Source: Pantoea sp. alder81 (lineage in GTDB: Bacteria; Pseudomonadota; Gammaproteobacteria; Enterobacterales; Enterobacteriaceae). Taken from it: a DNA stretch of 64,000 nt. The notes beneath the pieces are model-generated. The model searched no databases and was not told the DNA's origin. It saw nothing but the letters and a program-made list of their open reading frames with translations. The translations under genes were made by a program, and so were the position numbers. Shown here piece by piece: positions 1 through 12,200 of this stretch. The stretch spans positions 124,001-188,000 of the forward strand of contig NZ_JAIUDA010000006.1 of NCBI RefSeq assembly GCF_020179835.1. Reading direction: 5' to 3'. Within the stretch, counting starts at the first letter, position 1; each line of letters begins with the position of its first letter.

Positions 1-1
1 G

Positions 2-1519
2 CTGATGGCGGTGATCGCCCACGCCGGTAAAACCCGTTCGGTGATCGTCTGTAACGGCTATAAAGACCGTGAATACATTCGTCTGGCGCTAATTGGCGAG
101 AAGCTGGGTCACAAGGTTTACCTGGTGATCGAGAAGATGACCGAAGTGCGCCTGGTACTGGAAGAGGCGGAGCGCCTGAATGTGATCCCACGTTTGGGTA
201 TCCGCGCGCGTCTGGCGTCGCAGGGCTCCGGCAAATGGCAGTCGAGCGGTGGCGAGAAGTCCAAATTCGGTCTGGCGGCATCGCAGGTGCTGCAGCTGGT
301 GGACATTATGCGCAAGGCCGGTCGTCTCGATAGCCTGCAACTGCTGCACTTCCACCTCGGCTCGCAGATGTCCAACATTCGCGATATCGCCACCGGTGTA
401 CGTGAGTCGGCGCGCTTCTACGTTGAGCTGGCCAAACTGGGCGTGAACATCAAATGTTTCGATGTTGGTGGCGGTTTGGGCGTTGACTATGAAGGCACCC
501 GTTCGCAGTCTGACTGCTCGGTAAACTACGGCCTGAACGAATACGCCAACAACGTGATTTGGGCGATTGGCGATGCCTGTGAAGAGAACGGTCTTGAGCA
601 TCCCACCGTCATCACCGAATCCGGTCGTGCGGTTACGGCGCACCATACTGTGCTGGTCTCCAACATCATTGGTGTTGAACGTAATGAATTCAGTACGCCA
701 GTGGCGCCGGATGCCGATTCACCGCGCCCAATTCAGAGCCTGTGGGATACCTGGCAGGAGATGCACGAGCCGAACGTTCGTCGTTCGTTGCGTGAATGGC
801 TGCACGACAGCCAGATGGATTTGTTCGATATCCATACCGGCTACTCATCGGGCACTTACGATCTTGGCCAGCGTGCCTGGGCAGAGCAGCTCTATTTAAG
901 CATCTGTCACTACATTCAGCAGCATCTGGACCCAAGCAACCGTGCGCACCGCCCGATCATTGATGAACTGCAGGAACGTATGGCGGATAAGATTTACGTC
1001 AACTTCTCGCTGTTCCAGTCAATGCCGGATGCGTGGGGTATCGATCAGCTGTTCCCGGTATTACCACTGGAAGGCCTGAACAAGATCCCACAACGTCGCG
1101 CCGTGCTGCTGGATATCACCTGTGACTCTGATGGCACCATCGATCACTACGTGGATGGTGACGGTATTGCCACCACCATGCCGATGCCTGAATACGATAT
1201 TGATAATCCGCCGATGCTGGGCTTCTTTATGGTCGGTGCCTACCAGGAGATCCTCGGCAATATGCACAACCTGTTCGGTGATACCGAAGCGGTTGATGTA
1301 TTCGCCTTCCCAGACGGCAGCGTAGAAGTGCAGTTGTCAGATGAAGGCGATACGGTGGCGGATATGCTGGAGTACGTGCAGTTGAATCCAAACGATTTAA
1401 TGACACTCTTCCGCGATCAGGTTACTCAGCAAAAGGACATCGATGAAGAGCTGCGTGCGCAGTTCCTTGCCGAGTTTGAAAGCGGCTTGTACGGTTATAC
1501 CTATCTTGAAGATGAGTAA
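2..1519 (+). CDS. speA: Biosynthetic arginine decarboxylase SpeA (5'-truncated by window edge)
   Basis: PLP-dependent decarboxylation of arginine to agmatine, first step of the agmatine route to putrescine. The frame is open from base 2, so the start lies outside the window; about 505 residues are visible of the roughly 630-660 usual in enteric SpeA. Visible family motifs are [35 protein letters not shown] and, near the C-terminus, [15 protein letters not shown] with the active-site Cys of the fold-III decarboxylases. The PLP lysine lies in the missing N-terminal part. The alanine racemase-like barrel is followed by the C-terminal beta domain. In E. coli speB follows directly; here it lies at 43.8 kb. 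A strong terminator follows the stop, so speA is not co-transcribed with what comes next. Identification is secure. Confidence 0.97.
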   Translation: MMAVIAHAGKTRSVIVCNGYKDREYIRLALIGEKLGHKVYLVIEKMTEVRLVLEEAERLNVIPRLGIRARLASQGSGKWQSSGGEKSKFGLAASQVLQLVDIMRKAGRLDSLQLLHFHLGSQMSNIRDIATGVRESARFYVELAKLGVNIKCFDVGGGLGVDYEGTRSQSDCSVNYGLNEYANNVIWAIGDACEENGLEHPTVITESGRAVTAHHTVLVSNIIGVERNEFSTPVAPDADSPRPIQSLWDTWQEMHEPNVRRSLREWLHDSQMDLFDIHTGYSSGTYDLGQRAWAEQLYLSICHYIQQHLDPSNRAHRPIIDELQERMADKIYVNFSLFQSMPDAWGIDQLFPVLPLEGLNKIPQRRAVLLDITCDSDGTIDHYVDGDGIATTMPMPEYDIDNPPMLGFFMVGAYQEILGNMHNLFGDTEAVDVFAFPDGSVEVQLSDEGDTVADMLEYVQLNPNDLMTLFRDQVTQQKDIDEELRAQFLAEFESGLYGYTYLEDE

Positions 1520-1534
1520 TCGTTAAAGCTTCCA

Positions 1535-1560
1535 ATGGGCCCTGATCAGGGCCCATTTTA
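1535..1560 (+). terminator. speA rho-independent terminator
   Basis: A perfect 22-nt palindrome (arms ATGGGCCCTGA / TCAGGGCCCAT) begins 15 nt after the speA stop and is followed by TTTATTTA. The symmetrical stem could also work for leftward transcripts. Confidence 0.85.
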
Positions 1561-2235
1561 TTTACCAGCCATTCTATTTTCTTATTTCCCCGCTTTTTAT
1601 TTGAATTGTGATGAAGATCACTCTCAATAAATGTTAACCAGCCATTTATAACGCGTGCCTAAATTGCGTCTCTTCTATCTCCTTCATTTTTATTCATAAA
1701 ACAAAATATACGCTGCGCTTAAGGCCGTAATATCCCTGCATTAGTTACTGATTTCGTAAGGATTAGACAGGTAATCTGTTATGTAATCTTATCGATGCAT
1801 AATGAAAATTTAAACATTAAGGGTTGAATAGTATCATTAAGTAACTATGTTTTCTGGCGCCTTTTGGAATCATGCATTCCAGATTAAAAAAAATGAATTT
1901 TGCGATGCAATTATCTTTATCAGACAAATGTAGAAAAAATTATCTAATAAATTCAGATGATTCGTTGTTTTTAAATCTGTCAAGATTGGCACTAACTTAA
2001 ATTTTTCTAGGAATTATCTGATTATTTTGTGAAAGTAAAATAAATTTACTACGGAAATTGATAGATTTAAACGATTAAAGTGGGGTTGGGTCTTTACTGA
2101 AATCTATTTTGCAAACTGTAAGCTGTACGTTAGGCTTCAGTTAACGTGTTAAGTTTTATCGATGTTTCCCTTACATCTCACATGAGCAATCCTGACAGTT
2201 CAGGAGTATCAGTAAGTTGCGGAAGGGACCGTGAA
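1561..2235. other. AT-rich intergenic region, no gene seen
   Basis: About 675 bases between the speA terminator and the EAL gene hold no convincing open frame on either strand. Base composition drops sharply to AT-rich compared with speA, marking the left edge of the non-E. coli segment. It presumably carries the promoter of the EAL gene, but no -35/-10 pair stands out. No direct repeats, tRNA remnant or insertion-sequence end were noticed. Confidence 0.5.
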
Positions 2236-2931
2236 ATGAGCAATCAACCTGAATACATTTTCTTGCTGGAACCCGTTCACGGTAAAGCCGGCGAGTTGAT
2301 TGCATGGGAATTGTTAACGCGATTCTCAGATGATGCAGATATTAATAATAAACGTAACCCTTGCAGGAAAGAAGGGTTCTTCAGTCGGCTTCCTGCTGAC
2401 GAAAAATGGCAGTTATTCCTCCACCAGATCGGAAAACTTATTCAGCTATACCAACAAGGGTTTGATCAGATAGTCAGTGTAAATGTGGATAGAGATATCG
2501 TCTCCGGTATTTTTGATGATGATGAAATACAACAAAAACTGGCGAAATTGACGTTACTGCGTTTAGAGATATCCGCCTTCTTTACCGCGCGATTTAACAG
2601 CGCAGATCTGATGATATTAAAAGGCGTCGCGAAAGTGACGCCCGCCCCTTTATGGCTTGATGACTTTGGTCCGGGTTATTCCAACCTGACCATGCTCGAT
2701 AGCGGAATATTTGAAATCGTCAAGATTGACAAGAAGTTTTTTTGGCAATTTGGCGACGGTCACATTTTTGACACGCTGCTTAGCCACCTCAACCAATTAT
2801 GCAACGGCGTGATTGTTGAAGGTGTTGAAAGCCAATCTCACCTCGATTTGCTGGCGCATAAAGCGATCTATGGTATGCAGGGCTATCACTGGCAGAGTGT
2901 CTATCTAAATGATTTTATTAAGCAATCCTGA
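2236..2931 (+). CDS. Small EAL-domain protein (putative c-di-GMP phosphodiesterase or effector)
   Basis: A 231-residue protein made almost only of an EAL domain, with no membrane segment or GGDEF/PAS partner. Motifs in order: AWELLTRF in place of the canonical EAL/EVL signature (Glu kept), SVNVDRD (metal Asn), LRLEIS (Glu), LDDFGPGYSNL (the DDFG pair), VKIDKKFF (Lys), IVEGVES (Glu) and GMQGY (Gln). The residues that bind metal and act on c-di-GMP therefore seem present, but the altered signature and the Pro in loop 6 leave open a degenerate, YdiV-like regulatory role. The ATG at 2236 is preferred because GGAAGGGA lies 7 nt upstream; in-frame GTG 2146 and ATG 2176 lack such a site. It lies directly upstream of the large adhesin, and c-di-GMP commonly controls such adhesins, so a role in adhesin control is inferred. 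Confidence 0.8.
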   Translation: MSNQPEYIFLLEPVHGKAGELIAWELLTRFSDDADINNKRNPCRKEGFFSRLPADEKWQLFLHQIGKLIQLYQQGFDQIVSVNVDRDIVSGIFDDDEIQQKLAKLTLLRLEISAFFTARFNSADLMILKGVAKVTPAPLWLDDFGPGYSNLTMLDSGIFEIVKIDKKFFWQFGDGHIFDTLLSHLNQLCNGVIVEGVESQSHLDLLAHKAIYGMQGYHWQSVYLNDFIKQS

Positions 2932-2970
2932 AATAGCACGGGTTCGGCCACCACAGTCGGGGTAGATGAA

Positions 2971-3150
2971 ATGTCTAAAAATGGGTTCATTGCATTCAAT
3001 TTGATTTGTGCTCGCCCCATGGAAAATAACGGCATTTCCCCCTTTGTTGCGCTGAAAAATAAACCCGGGCCATTTTCAGGATGGAGGCTTAACACGACTC
3101 AGCGCGATTTCATCATGAGTTTGTATGAGATCGACCAAGAGAAAAAGTGA
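2971..3150 (+). CDS. Possible small protein, 59 aa, unknown
   Basis: An open frame starting ATG TCT AAA, preceded by GGGGTAGATGAA, encodes 59 residues beginning MSKNGFIAFN and ending EIDQEKK. It fills most of the gap between the EAL gene and the adhesin gene, on the same strand. There is no signal peptide or membrane segment; the C-terminal third is charged and probably helical. I do not recognise a family. It may be a real small gene of the adhesin operon or a chance frame. Confidence 0.33.
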   Translation: MSKNGFIAFNLICARPMENNGISPFVALKNKPGPFSGWRLNTTQRDFIMSLYEIDQEKK

Positions 3151-3241
3151 ATAGTCATCTGGATTATTCGCCATTGAAGCCGGTATCTGCGGATGCTGGG
3201 CGTTTTTATGGAATTTAATAACTGCGCGGGATTTCGATAAC

Positions 3242-6200
3242 ATGAATAATATCTCTATCACTCCTAAAGGTGGGACCGTCGCCTCTGAAGTTAGCGGCTC
3301 ACAAGTCAATTTAACCGCGCCAAGTGTGGTTAAACTTCACCTTAATCAATCAGATATTAAGTCTTTCACACGCAATGGTAATGATTTAGTTGTCACCACA
3401 AAGTCTGGTGAAGTTGTTGTTATTCATAATTTTTATTCAGCAGCAGGCGACAGTGATCTGGTGCTGCAGGACGACAAAGGTGCGTTGTGGTGGGTTGAAG
3501 ATCCCGGCACTGATGCATTCCAGTACGTCAATATCGACAGTACCGAAGGGCTGTTAGCCGAGAACACCACCAATGACGGCACGATTGCCGCCTTCGGTAT
3601 CGGTGGTGCGGCGCTGGCGGGCCTGGGTGCGATGTTCGCTGGTTCGTCGGGCGGTGGCGGCGGTAATGCAGCGGTCGGCGATGGAAATACCGGCGGCGGC
3701 GACAATGGCGGCGGGAATAACGGCGGCGGCAACAACGGTGGGGGCAATAACGGCGGTGGTAACAATGGCGGTGGGGATACCACTGCACCTGGTACCGCAA
3801 CTAACTTAACGCTTACCGACAATGTTGGCGCGATTCAAGGCGCGATTGTCAACGGCGTCACCACTGACGACAACACCCCGACGCTGACCGGCACCGCAGA
3901 AGCGGGTGCTACGGTCAGTATTTACGATGGCAACACATTGCTTGGAACCGTCGTAGTGGGAGCTGATGGCAACTGGAGCTTTACCTCGCCTGCGCTGGCT
4001 GAAGGCCAGCATAGCTTTACCACCACGGTGACGGATGCGGCCGGCAATACCAGCGGCTCCAGCGATCCGATCACGTTTATCGTGGATACCGTTGCACCGG
4101 TTGCGGCTGCTGGTCTGGTGGTCAGTGATGATGTTGGCGGTACGCAAGGCGCATTAACCGCTGGCTCGACTACCGATGACAATACCCCGACTATCAGCGG
4201 TACTGCTGAACCGGGCACCTACGTTAGCGTGTATGACGGCACTACGCTGCTCGGCACCGCAACTGTTGGGGCGGACGGCACCTGGAGTTTCACAACGCCA
4301 GCCTTGAGTAATGGCGCGCACAGCCTGACTGTGACGGTTACCGATGCGGCGGGTAATGTGAGTGCGGCCACAGATCCGTTTAACTTCAGCGTGACGGCGG
4401 ATCTGCCTCCGGCGACCACTACGTTGGAAATTACCGATGATACCGGCAGTACGCTGGTGCAGCTAAGTAATGGGTCGTACACCCACGACAACACGCCAGT
4501 TTTGAGCGGCCTCGCGAGTGCCGGCTCAGTGATCACCCTGTATGACGGGGATACCTTGCTAGGCAGCGTTGTTGCGGGAGAAAACGGACAATGGGTGTTT
4601 ACCCCAGCAGCACTGGCTGATGGCTCGCACGCCTTCCATGCCACTATCGTCGATACCACTGGCAATACCTCTGAATCCGCCACCATCACCGTCACTATCG
4701 ATACCGTGGTGCCGGATGCCGCAGGCGATCTGCAACTGAGCAACAATGACGACAGCACCATTGTGCCTATCTCGGCTGGCGGGAGCACCAATGACAATAC
4801 CCCGACCCTCAGCGGTACCGCAGAGCCAGGTAGCGTCGTCACCGTGCGCGATGGTGATACCGTGCTGGGCACTGTCACCGTAGGTAGCAATGGCAGCTGG
4901 ACCTTCACCAGCCCAACCCTGACGGACGGTGACCATAGCCTCACTACCACCGTGACCGATCCTGCGGGCAATGTCAGTGCATCATCGGATCCGATTGCCT
5001 TTACTGTCGATACCAGCATACCTGCGGCGGCGAGTGGTCTGACGGTGACCGATAATGTAGGGGAAAGCACTGGCGCACTGACGTCTGGAGCGACCACTGA
5101 TGACAGCACGCCAACGCTGGCTGGCCAGGCAGAGCCGGGAACGACTGTTAGTGTCTACGATGGCACTACGTTACTGGGTACTGCCACAGTGGGCGCCAAC
5201 GGAAGCTGGAGCTTTACCACTTCGGCATTGAGCAATGGAGCTCATAGCCTGACCGTCACTGTGACCGACGCGGCGGGTAACGTTAGCCAGCCTACTGCTG
5301 CTTTCAATTTGACTGTGGATGCAGACTTGCCACCGGCAACCAGTTTACTGGAGGTGACCGACGATACCGGTAGCACCTTGGTGCTGTTGGCGAATGGGGC
5401 TTATACCCATGACAACACGCCTACACTGAGCGGTCTTGCGGGTCCGAATGACACGATTACCTTATATAGCAATGGTGAGGTCATCGGCACAGCGATTGCT
5501 GATGCCAGTGGGCAATGGGAGTTCGATACCACAACACTTGCCGACGGTACTTACGATTTCCGCGCTGTTGCCACCAATGCTGCAGGCGAAACCAGCGAGT
5601 CGGACACTATCTCCATCATCATCGATACCGCTGTTCCAGTCGCGGTGGATGATCTACAACTCACCAATGATGAAGGCAATACACCTGTAGCTGTTTCTGC
5701 TGGCAGCGCCACTAATGACACTACACCTGTATTGAGTGGCACTGCAGAACCGGGCAGTACCGTGACCATCTCTGATGGCAGTACCGTACTGGGTACCGCC
5801 ACAGTTGGACAGGACGGTAGCTGGAGCTTCACAACACCAACACTGACCGATGGTAGCCACAGCCTGACCACCACCGTGACCGATCCTGCAGGCAACATCG
5901 GTCCTGCATCAAATCCATTTACCTTTACTGTAGATACTCAGCCTCCGGCAGCGGCTGGGGATGTCCAGTTGAGTAATAACACTGGTTCTACCGCGGTTCC
6001 AATCGTCTCAGGTGGCATCACTAACGGTACGACCCCGGTACTGAGTGGTACAGCGGAGCCAGGCAGCACGGTCACGATTTCCGATGGTACAAATGTGCTT
6101 GGCAGCGTGACAGTCGGTGCCAATGGCTCCTGGAGCTTCACCTCCCCAGCATTGGATGACGGTCAACACAGTCTGACCACTGTTGTTACCGATCCTGCCG

Positions 6201-9200
6201 GCAATACCGGACCTGCATCGACACCTATCATCTTTGAAGTCGATACCGCCGCCCCAGCGGCAGTGGGCGATTTGGTGGTGACAGATAATGTCGGCGATCT
6301 TCAAGGGCAACTGGCTTCCAACGACTTCACGGATGACAACACGCCAACATTGAGTGGCACTGCGGAAGTCGGTGCTGTGATCAAAGTTTATGATGGCACC
6401 GTATTGTTAGGGAGTACGAGTGCTGGCCAGGATGGTAGCTGGAGCTTCACCACATCGGCACTCAATAACGGCGAACACACTCTGAGTGTTACCGTGACGG
6501 ATGCTGCCGGAAACGTCAGCACCGCTACCGAAGGTTTTGTGCTGACTGTGGCGGCAGATCTGCCGCCAACTTCGGCGACGTTGCAGATCACGGATGACAG
6601 CGGCAACACACTGGTTCAGTTGGCCAACGGCGCCAGTACACACGACACATCGCCAATCCTTAGTGGACAGGCGCAGGCGGGGGATGTCATCGCCTTGTAT
6701 GACGGTGGCAACCTGTTAGGCACGCTTACAGTTGGGGCTAGCGGCCAGTGGTCATTCCCTACTACGGGACTTACTGAGGGCGCGCATACCTTCTATGCCT
6801 CCATCACTGATGTCACCGGCAACAGCTCTAACTCCCCAAGTATCACAATCACCGTCGATATCACTACTCCAGACGCGGCAACCGGCGTGCAACTCAGCAA
6901 TGATGCAGGCAGCAGCCCGGTTCCGATTGCTTCTGGTGGCCTGACGAACGACAGCAGTCCGCTGCTGACCGGTGCAGGCGAACCTGGTGCTACCGTCAGC
7001 GTTTATGACGGCACCACTCTGCTGGGTACCGCCACGGTGGGCAACAATGGTAGCTGGAGTTTTAGCACACCAGCATTGGGTGAAGGCAACCACAGCCTGA
7101 CCACCACTGTGACGGATGCAGCTGGCAACGTGAGTCCAGCTTCTGACGCTATCACCTTTACCGTCGATACGGTAGCCCCTGCTGCCGCTACTGACCTGAC
7201 TGTCGCCGATAATGTCGGTGCCAGTACCGGCGATCTGACATCCGGCGCGACAACCGATGACAATACCCTTGAATTGAGTGGGCAGGCGGAAGCGAACTCG
7301 GTTGTCCGTGTTTATGATGGCACTGTGCTGTTAGGCACTGTGACAGCAGATACTGATGGTGCGTGGAGCTTTACCACGACGGCGCTGACCAATGGCAGCC
7401 ACAGTCTGACAGTCACCGTCACCGATACGGCGGGTAACCTCAGTCCGGCAACCACGCCATTTATTGTGAATGTTCAGGCTGATCTGCCACCTGCCACGCT
7501 GACGCTGGAGGTGACTGATGACAGTGGTAGCACCCTCGTTCAGTTGGCCACAGGGGCCAACACGCAAGACACCACGCCGGTATTAAGCGGCCTGGCGATA
7601 GCCGGAGCCGTTGTGACGTTGACCGATAATGGCACCGTGCTGGGTACCGTAGTTGCGGGCGCGAATGGACAGTGGACCTATACCCCAGCAGTCTTGCCGG
7701 ATGGGGCACATGCGTTCCAGTCCAGCTATACCGATGCGACAGGCAATCCCATTGATTCAGCCGTTATCACTATCACTATCGATACCCTGGCACCTGCTCC
7801 AGCAACGGGCGTGGAAATTAGTAATGGCGCAGGAGAGACCATTCCTCCGGGCGGCGCAACTAATGATAGTAGCCCAGTGCTTAACGGCAGTGCGGAGCCG
7901 GGCAGCACGGTCACGATTTCTGATGGGACCACTGTGCTGGGCACCACGACGGCAGGTCAGAATGGTGACTGGAGTTACACAACGCCGCCGTTAACCGATG
8001 GTACTCATAACATCACCACCACCGTCACCGATCCGGCAGGTAATACCAGCCCGGCATCCGATCCGATTGCGGTAGTGGTGGATACACAACCACCAGCCGC
8101 ACCGGGTAACGTGCAGCTGAGTAACAACGAAACAGGTACACCTGTACCTATCACCAATGGTGCAACCAACGACACCACGCCGGTGTTAAGTGGCACGGCC
8201 GAGCCTGGCAGCACCGTAACCGTTTCAGATAATGGTACGCCGCTGGGTACTGCCACCGTGGGGGCTGATGGGAGCTGGAGTTATACGCCATCCTTGGGTG
8301 AAGGAGACCATAGCCTAACGGCAACGGTGACCGATCCAGCAGGGAACAGCAGCTCGCCTTCAACAGCGATCCCGGTGACGGTAGATACGACAGCACCGAC
8401 TGCGCCTGGTGGTTTGCAACTCAGCAATGACCAGAGTGGCACGCCAGTGCCGGTTACAACTGGCACCACTAATGACACCACGCCTGTGTTAAGTGGTACT
8501 GCAGAACCTGGTAGCACTGTCACCGTCTCTGATGGTGACACGGTATTAGGTTCCGTCAGCGTGGGCACAGATGGCAATTGGAGCTACACCACACCTGCAC
8601 TCAGTGAGGGCGATCATAGCCTGACGGCTACCGTGACCGATCCTGCGGGCAATATCAGCCCAGTCTCTGACCCGGTTGTCATCAGCATTGATGTCACGCC
8701 ACCGCCAGTGGCCACGGGCGTGATTGTTTCGAATGAGGCGGGTACGCAGATAAACACCGGTGGCGCGACCAATGACACCACACCAGTGATCAGCGGCAGT
8801 GCTACGCCAGGCAGTACAGTGGTGGTTTCGGATGGCACCGATGTGCTGGGAACCGCCACCGTTAACGATGATGGTAGCTGGTCATTCACGCCTGACCCCG
8901 CACTAGGTGAGGGTCAGCACAGTCTCTCTACAACCGTGGTGGATCCGGCAGGCAACAGCAGCACGGCTTCAACCCCTATCATTGTTACCATTGACACTGA
9001 AGCACCAAACGAGGCAGGAAGCCTGGTGTTGAGTAACAATAATTCGGGAACCCCGGTCGAAATTACTAATGGCACCACCAATGATGCCACACCGGTATTG
9101 AGCGGCACCGCTGAACCGGGAAGCACTGTAACCGTCACGGATAACACCGATACGGTTCTGGGTACGGCAACCGTTGACGCACTAGGTAACTGGACATTTA

Positions 9201-12200
9201 CCCCAGCTAACCCGCTGGACCCGGGCAGTCACAGCCTGACGACGACCGTCACCGATGCAGCAGGTAACGTTGGACCGCAATCGGACCCAATTGTCTTCAC
9301 CGTTAATCTCACACCGCCGGTTGTGGGCACTGTAGTACTGAACAACGACAGCACAACACCCGCCACAGAAATCAACAATGGCGGTGCCACTAACGATACT
9401 ACGCCAGTGTTGAGTGGTTCGGCAGCAGAAGGCAGCATCATTACGGTGTATGACGGCAATACCCTACTGGGTACGGTGCAGGTAGGGGCGAGCGGCTCGT
9501 GGAGCTATACCACCACGGCGCTGAGCCAGGGTAACCACAGCCTGAGCGCCACCGTCACCGATCCAGCAGGTAACGTCAGCGATCGGTCTACACCCATTGG
9601 CTTTGTCGTTGACACTGTTCCCCCTGCAGCGGCTACCGAGCTGCAACTTGTTAACGGTCAGGACACCACCATTGCGACCGGTGGATTTACCAATGACACC
9701 ACGCCGGTATTGAGTGGCACAGCCGAGCCAGGCAGCACGGTTACCGTCACAGATAGCGTCAGTGGCGTGTTGGGCACCGCGACGGTGGGTATAGATGGAA
9801 GTTGGTCATTTACGCCAGATGCCGCGCTTGCGGCGGGTCCTCATACCCTAACCGCGACGGTCACCGATCCGGCGGGTAACGTCAGTTCGGCGTCTAGCCC
9901 AATTACCTTCACCATTGATGTCTCCACACCAGATGCGGCATCGGGTGTACAACTGAGTAACAACGAAGGAAGCATCCCAGTCGCTATCGTGAATGGCGGC
10001 GCGACCAACGATACCACACCAGTGCTGAGCGGCAGTGCGGAAGCGGGCAGCGTCGTGACAGTAACTGATACCGTGGGTGCGGTGGCAACGGTTCTGGGCT
10101 CCGTTACGGTGGGTGCCAACGGTAACTGGAGCTTTACCTCACCAGCTCTGGGCACAGGCGAGCACAGCTTGACCACCACGGTAACCGATCCTGCGGGTAA
10201 CATCAGTGATGCCAGCGATCCGTTCGTGGTCACCATTGACACCACACCGCCAGCAGCAGTGGGAGAGGTTGAGCTCGCTAACGATGCGGGTACCGCGATT
10301 ACCGGTGGATTCACCAATGACAGTACGCCAACCCTCAGCGGCACGGGTGACGTGGGAAGCGTTATCACGGTGAGAGATGGCACAACGGTGCTGGGCAGCG
10401 TTGCGGTCAACGACGAGGGAGAGTGGACCTTTACCACGCCTGTACTGAGTGAAAGCAGCCACAGTCTGACCGCAACGGCCACCGATGCCGCAGGTAATAG
10501 CAGCGGCGCGTCTACACCGATTGTTTTCATTGTCGATACCACACCTCCTGCGGCGGCAACCGGGGTGATTATCAGTAACGACAGTAGCGGTTCGCTGGTC
10601 ACCATCACCAACGGCATTACCAGCGATAATACGCCGGTATTGAGTGGTTCGGCTGAGCCAGGAAGTACGGTAACCATCTCGACTGCTAGTGGAGAGTTGG
10701 GTACCGCGGTTGTCGGGGAAAACGGCGCCTGGAGTTTCACTCCTTCACCGGCGCTGGCGGATGGTGCTTACACTCTGACCACGACTGTGACAGATGCGGC
10801 TGGTAACACGGGACCTGCATCGACTCCGGTCAATATTACCGTGCTGGCCACGCCGCCAGCTGATGCCACCAACTTGCAGCTGACCAACAATGAGGGCAGT
10901 TCACCGGTTGTCATCGTTGATAACGGCAGCACTAACGATACCACGCCAGTCTTGTCGGGGACGGCTACGGGTGGCAGTTACGTCACTATCTTTGTTGATG
11001 GCGCACCACTGGGTACGGCAGTTGTCGGTTCAAATGGCAACTGGAGCTTTACCGTTCCTGAATTGACTGAAACCACGCATACGCTGACCACGGTGGTCAC
11101 CGATGCCGCAGGGAATGTCAGCGGTGAAACTGATGCGCTCACCGTCACAATCGATCTGACACAGCCGGATCCAATCACAGATATCTCGATCGCCAATGAT
11201 GCAGGCGTTGAGTTGACTGGCCCAACGAATGACACCACGCCACTGCTATCCGGCAATGCCGAACCTGGCAGTCTGGTGACCATTTACGACGGCACCACGC
11301 CAATTGCATCTGTGGTGGCTGATACTACCAGCGGTGACTGGAGCTATAACTTTACTGATATGCCGCTCAGCGCGGGCGATCATACGCTCAGTGCCACGGC
11401 AACAGATGCGGCAGGTAACGTCAGTGATGCTGGAAGCAGTGTAGTGGTGAGTATCGATCTGACACCGGCTGCGGCCTCCAACTTGATTGTCACCAACGAT
11501 AATGGCACGCCAGTTGTGGTTGGGAATAACGGCTTCACCAATGACACTACGCCAGTGCTCAGTGGTACGGCAGAGCCAGGCAGTTCCGTGGCTATCTATG
11601 ATGGTCAAACCTTACTGACAACCGTTCAGGCCGATCCCGACTCCGGTGCCTGGAGTTATACCGCTGATTTCGATTCAGGCACTACTCATGCACTGAGCGT
11701 GGTCGTGACCGATGCAGCAGGTAACGTCGGCCCGGCTTCGGCGGTGGTGAACATCACCATTTCTACCGATATTCCGGCAGCAGTGACCGATCTCACGGTT
11801 AGTAATAATGAAGGCAACACGCTGGTCACCATTCAGGATGGAGGGTCAACCAACGATGTGACACCTGAACTAACCGGTACTTCGTCAATCCCTAACAGCA
11901 TCATCACCATCTACGATGGGCTGAATAACCCAATAGGTTCAACCACCGCCGGTGCAGACGGCAAATGGAGCTTCACGACGGATGCCTTACCTCCAGGTGA
12001 GCACAGTCTCTCTGTGACTGTCACTGATGCGGCGGGGAATACCAGTCCGGCCTCTGATGCAGTGACCTTCCTGGTTGACATCACTGCGCCTGATGCAGTG
12101 ACCGATGTGGTTGTTCTCAATGACAGCAGTGCTCCTGCGGTAGAAATTCCGACAGGAACGCCGACCAACGACACTACGCCGTTGCTCCAGGGTAACGCTG

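Noticed and set aside
3590..3660. LapG-type cleavage site in the adhesin N-terminal domain
   Set aside because: A Gly/Ala-rich hydrophobic stretch is present, but no (T/A/P)AAG-type motif is clear, and no lapD/lapG genes are in the window.
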